5,977 bases of DNA from an uncultured Eubacteriales bacterium (lineage in GTDB: Bacteria > Bacillota > Clostridia > Oscillospirales > Ruminococcaceae): contig CABUOE010000145.1 of assembly GCA_902493155.1 (NCBI GenBank), forward strand, positions 1 through 5,977, read 5' to 3'. The notes beneath the pieces were generated by a model, which ran no database searches, was not told the origin of the DNA, and saw only the letters and a list, made by a program, of their open reading frames with translations. Within the stretch, counting starts at the first letter, position 1; every line of letters begins with the position of its first letter. A program made the position numbers and the translations under genes. Below are positions 5,025-5,977 of this stretch, piece by piece.

Positions 5025-5977
5025 CTATATGCTGTGGCTTAAATTATAAGCGAGTTTTTTTTGTTTTTTTAATTCTATACCCACCAGGACAACAGATAGC
5101 ACAAACGCTGAAAAATCAGCAACAGGCCCCGCTAGCAATACTCCCATAATTCCGAAACGAAGCGGGAGCAGCAGGGTAAGCGGAATCAAGAAAAAGGTCT
5201 GCCTTGTTAATGCCAACAGAGCACCTTTTAACGCTTTTCCTATTGCGGTAAAAAAGCTGGAAGAAAGCAACTGCACACCATTTACCAACACCATGAAAAG
5301 ATAGGTACGCATGAACAAAACAGCAAATTCAAAATACAGCTCGTCCCCGTCTCCGAATAGCGAAATGATAGATTGCGGGAAAAATTGAAATGCGATAAAA
5401 GCAATAGTGGAAACAACAAGATTCCACTTTACTGCAAGCATGTAAGTCTCCCGTACCCGATGATATTGCCCTGCTCCATAGTTGAAACCGATAATCGGCT
5501 GTGTCCCTTGCGAGATTCCTACAACAATCGCAAGGATTATGGCATTTGTTTTCATAACAATTCCGCAAGCTGCCAAGGGAATATCCGTTCCATATTTTGT
5601 TAATGCGCCGTAATAAGTCAACGAATTGTACTGAATGATTTGAAGCACGGTAATTGCAATCTGATTTGAGCTGCTGCTTATCCCCATGCTGCAAATTTTC
5701 AGGCTTTCTTTAATGTCAAATAAAAACGACTCTTTTTCAAAATGGATTGTTTGGAAACGCCATAGATAACGGAGTGCGAGTATGAAAGAAAAAATTTGCC
5801 CAATAACCGTTGCCCAAGCTCCGCCGGCAATTCCCCAATCGCAAACAAAAATAAAAATGGGGTCAAGAATGGTATTGATAATAGCTCCCACAACCATGCA
5901 GACCATTGAATACTTTGGTTTTCCATCTGCTCGAATCAAATTGCTCATACCATTCGTTACAATGAGAAACGGCATTC
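5025..5977 (-). CDS. MATE-family multidrug/cation antiporter (MepA-like), N-terminus outside window
   Basis: Inner-membrane exporter driven by a Na+ or H+ gradient; the substrate is typically a cationic drug or metabolite. Translation on the minus strand runs from the right edge to a TAG at 5025-5027. From the first visible Met (5973-5975) there are 316 residues. Full MATE proteins are about 450, so roughly 130 N-terminal residues are missing and that Met is internal, not a start. NLIRADGKPKYSM (12-24) followed by GAIINTILDPIFIF (30-43) and GIAGGAWATVIGQ (48-60) is the MepA-type end of the first half. GISQGTQPIIGFNYGAGQ (153-170) is the matching second-half motif, and several hydrophobic helices follow to about residue 300. 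The tail ELKKQKKLAYNLSHSI is cytoplasmic and basic. It converges on rpoN with 103 nt between stops, so it is a separate transcription unit. The substrate cannot be predicted, and many homologues have no proven drug-export role. Confidence 0.92.
   Translation of the reverse strand, partial: MPFLIVTNGMSNLIRADGKPKYSMVCMVVGAIINTILDPIFIFVCDWGIAGGAWATVIGQIFSFILALRYLWRFQTIHFEKESFLFDIKESLKICSMGISSSSNQIAITVLQIIQYNSLTYYGALTKYGTDIPLAACGIVMKTNAIILAIVVGISQGTQPIIGFNYGAGQYHRVRETYMLAVKWNLVVSTIAFIAFQFFPQSIISLFGDGDELYFEFAVLFMRTYLFMVLVNGVQLLSSSFFTAIGKALKGALLALTRQTFFLIPLTLLLPLRFGIMGVLLAGPVADFSAFVLSVVLVGIELKKQKKLAYNLSHSI
5037..5070 (+). terminator. Possible rpoN terminator inside the 3' end of the MATE gene
   Basis: GCTTA (5037-5041) and TAAGC (5047-5051) form a 5-bp stem with a 5-nt loop, followed by GAG, then eight T, G and seven T (5055-5070). 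The T tract is very strong but the stem is short. It lies in the exporter's coding region, where it also encodes the Lys-rich tail KKQKK. The long T tract may therefore reflect the protein sequence alone. Confidence 0.35.

Overview
The window looks like a chromosomal segment of an anaerobic Firmicute, most likely a gut-type clostridium (Oscillospirales/Lachnospirales-like). This rests on three things: moderate GC with strong AGGAG-type ribosome binding sites, a split (two-subunit) transketolase beside a GPH sugar symporter, and a clostridial-looking sigma-54 and MepA-type MATE exporter. The genus cannot be fixed from the sequence alone.

Layout. Positions 1-3216 hold the end of a + strand operon: the C-terminal subunit of a split transketolase (5' end cut by the window edge), a zinc-dependent medium-chain dehydrogenase, and a glycoside-pentoside-hexuronide (GPH) cation symporter. 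The genes are separated by only 27 and 42 nt. A 328-nt gap follows (3217-3544). It contains a long hairpin behind the symporter, an extended -10 promoter, and a leader rich in inverted repeats. Next comes rpoN (sigma-54), starting most plausibly at 3545 rather than at an upstream in-frame ATG. A 103-nt convergent gap carries a TGTTATC/GATAACA repeat cluster. A MATE-family exporter then lies on the minus strand and is cut by the right edge.

How the genes may work together. The first three genes read as a sugar or sugar-derivative uptake and catabolism unit: the symporter imports the substrate, the dehydrogenase oxidises or reduces a hydroxyl/carbonyl, and the transketolase moves a two-carbon unit from a ketose (phosphate). 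The substrate is not determinable here. The rpoN gene has its own promoter-like signal and is separated by the hairpin, so it is probably a separate transcription unit. No sigma-54 promoter and no enhancer-binding activator is visible in the window, so a regulatory link with the sugar operon is only a hypothesis. The MATE exporter appears unrelated.

No RNA gene, CRISPR array, insertion sequence or clear novel defence-type system was seen. The most interesting material is the structured DNA between the symporter and rpoN, the divergent RpoN box, and the unassigned sugar operon.
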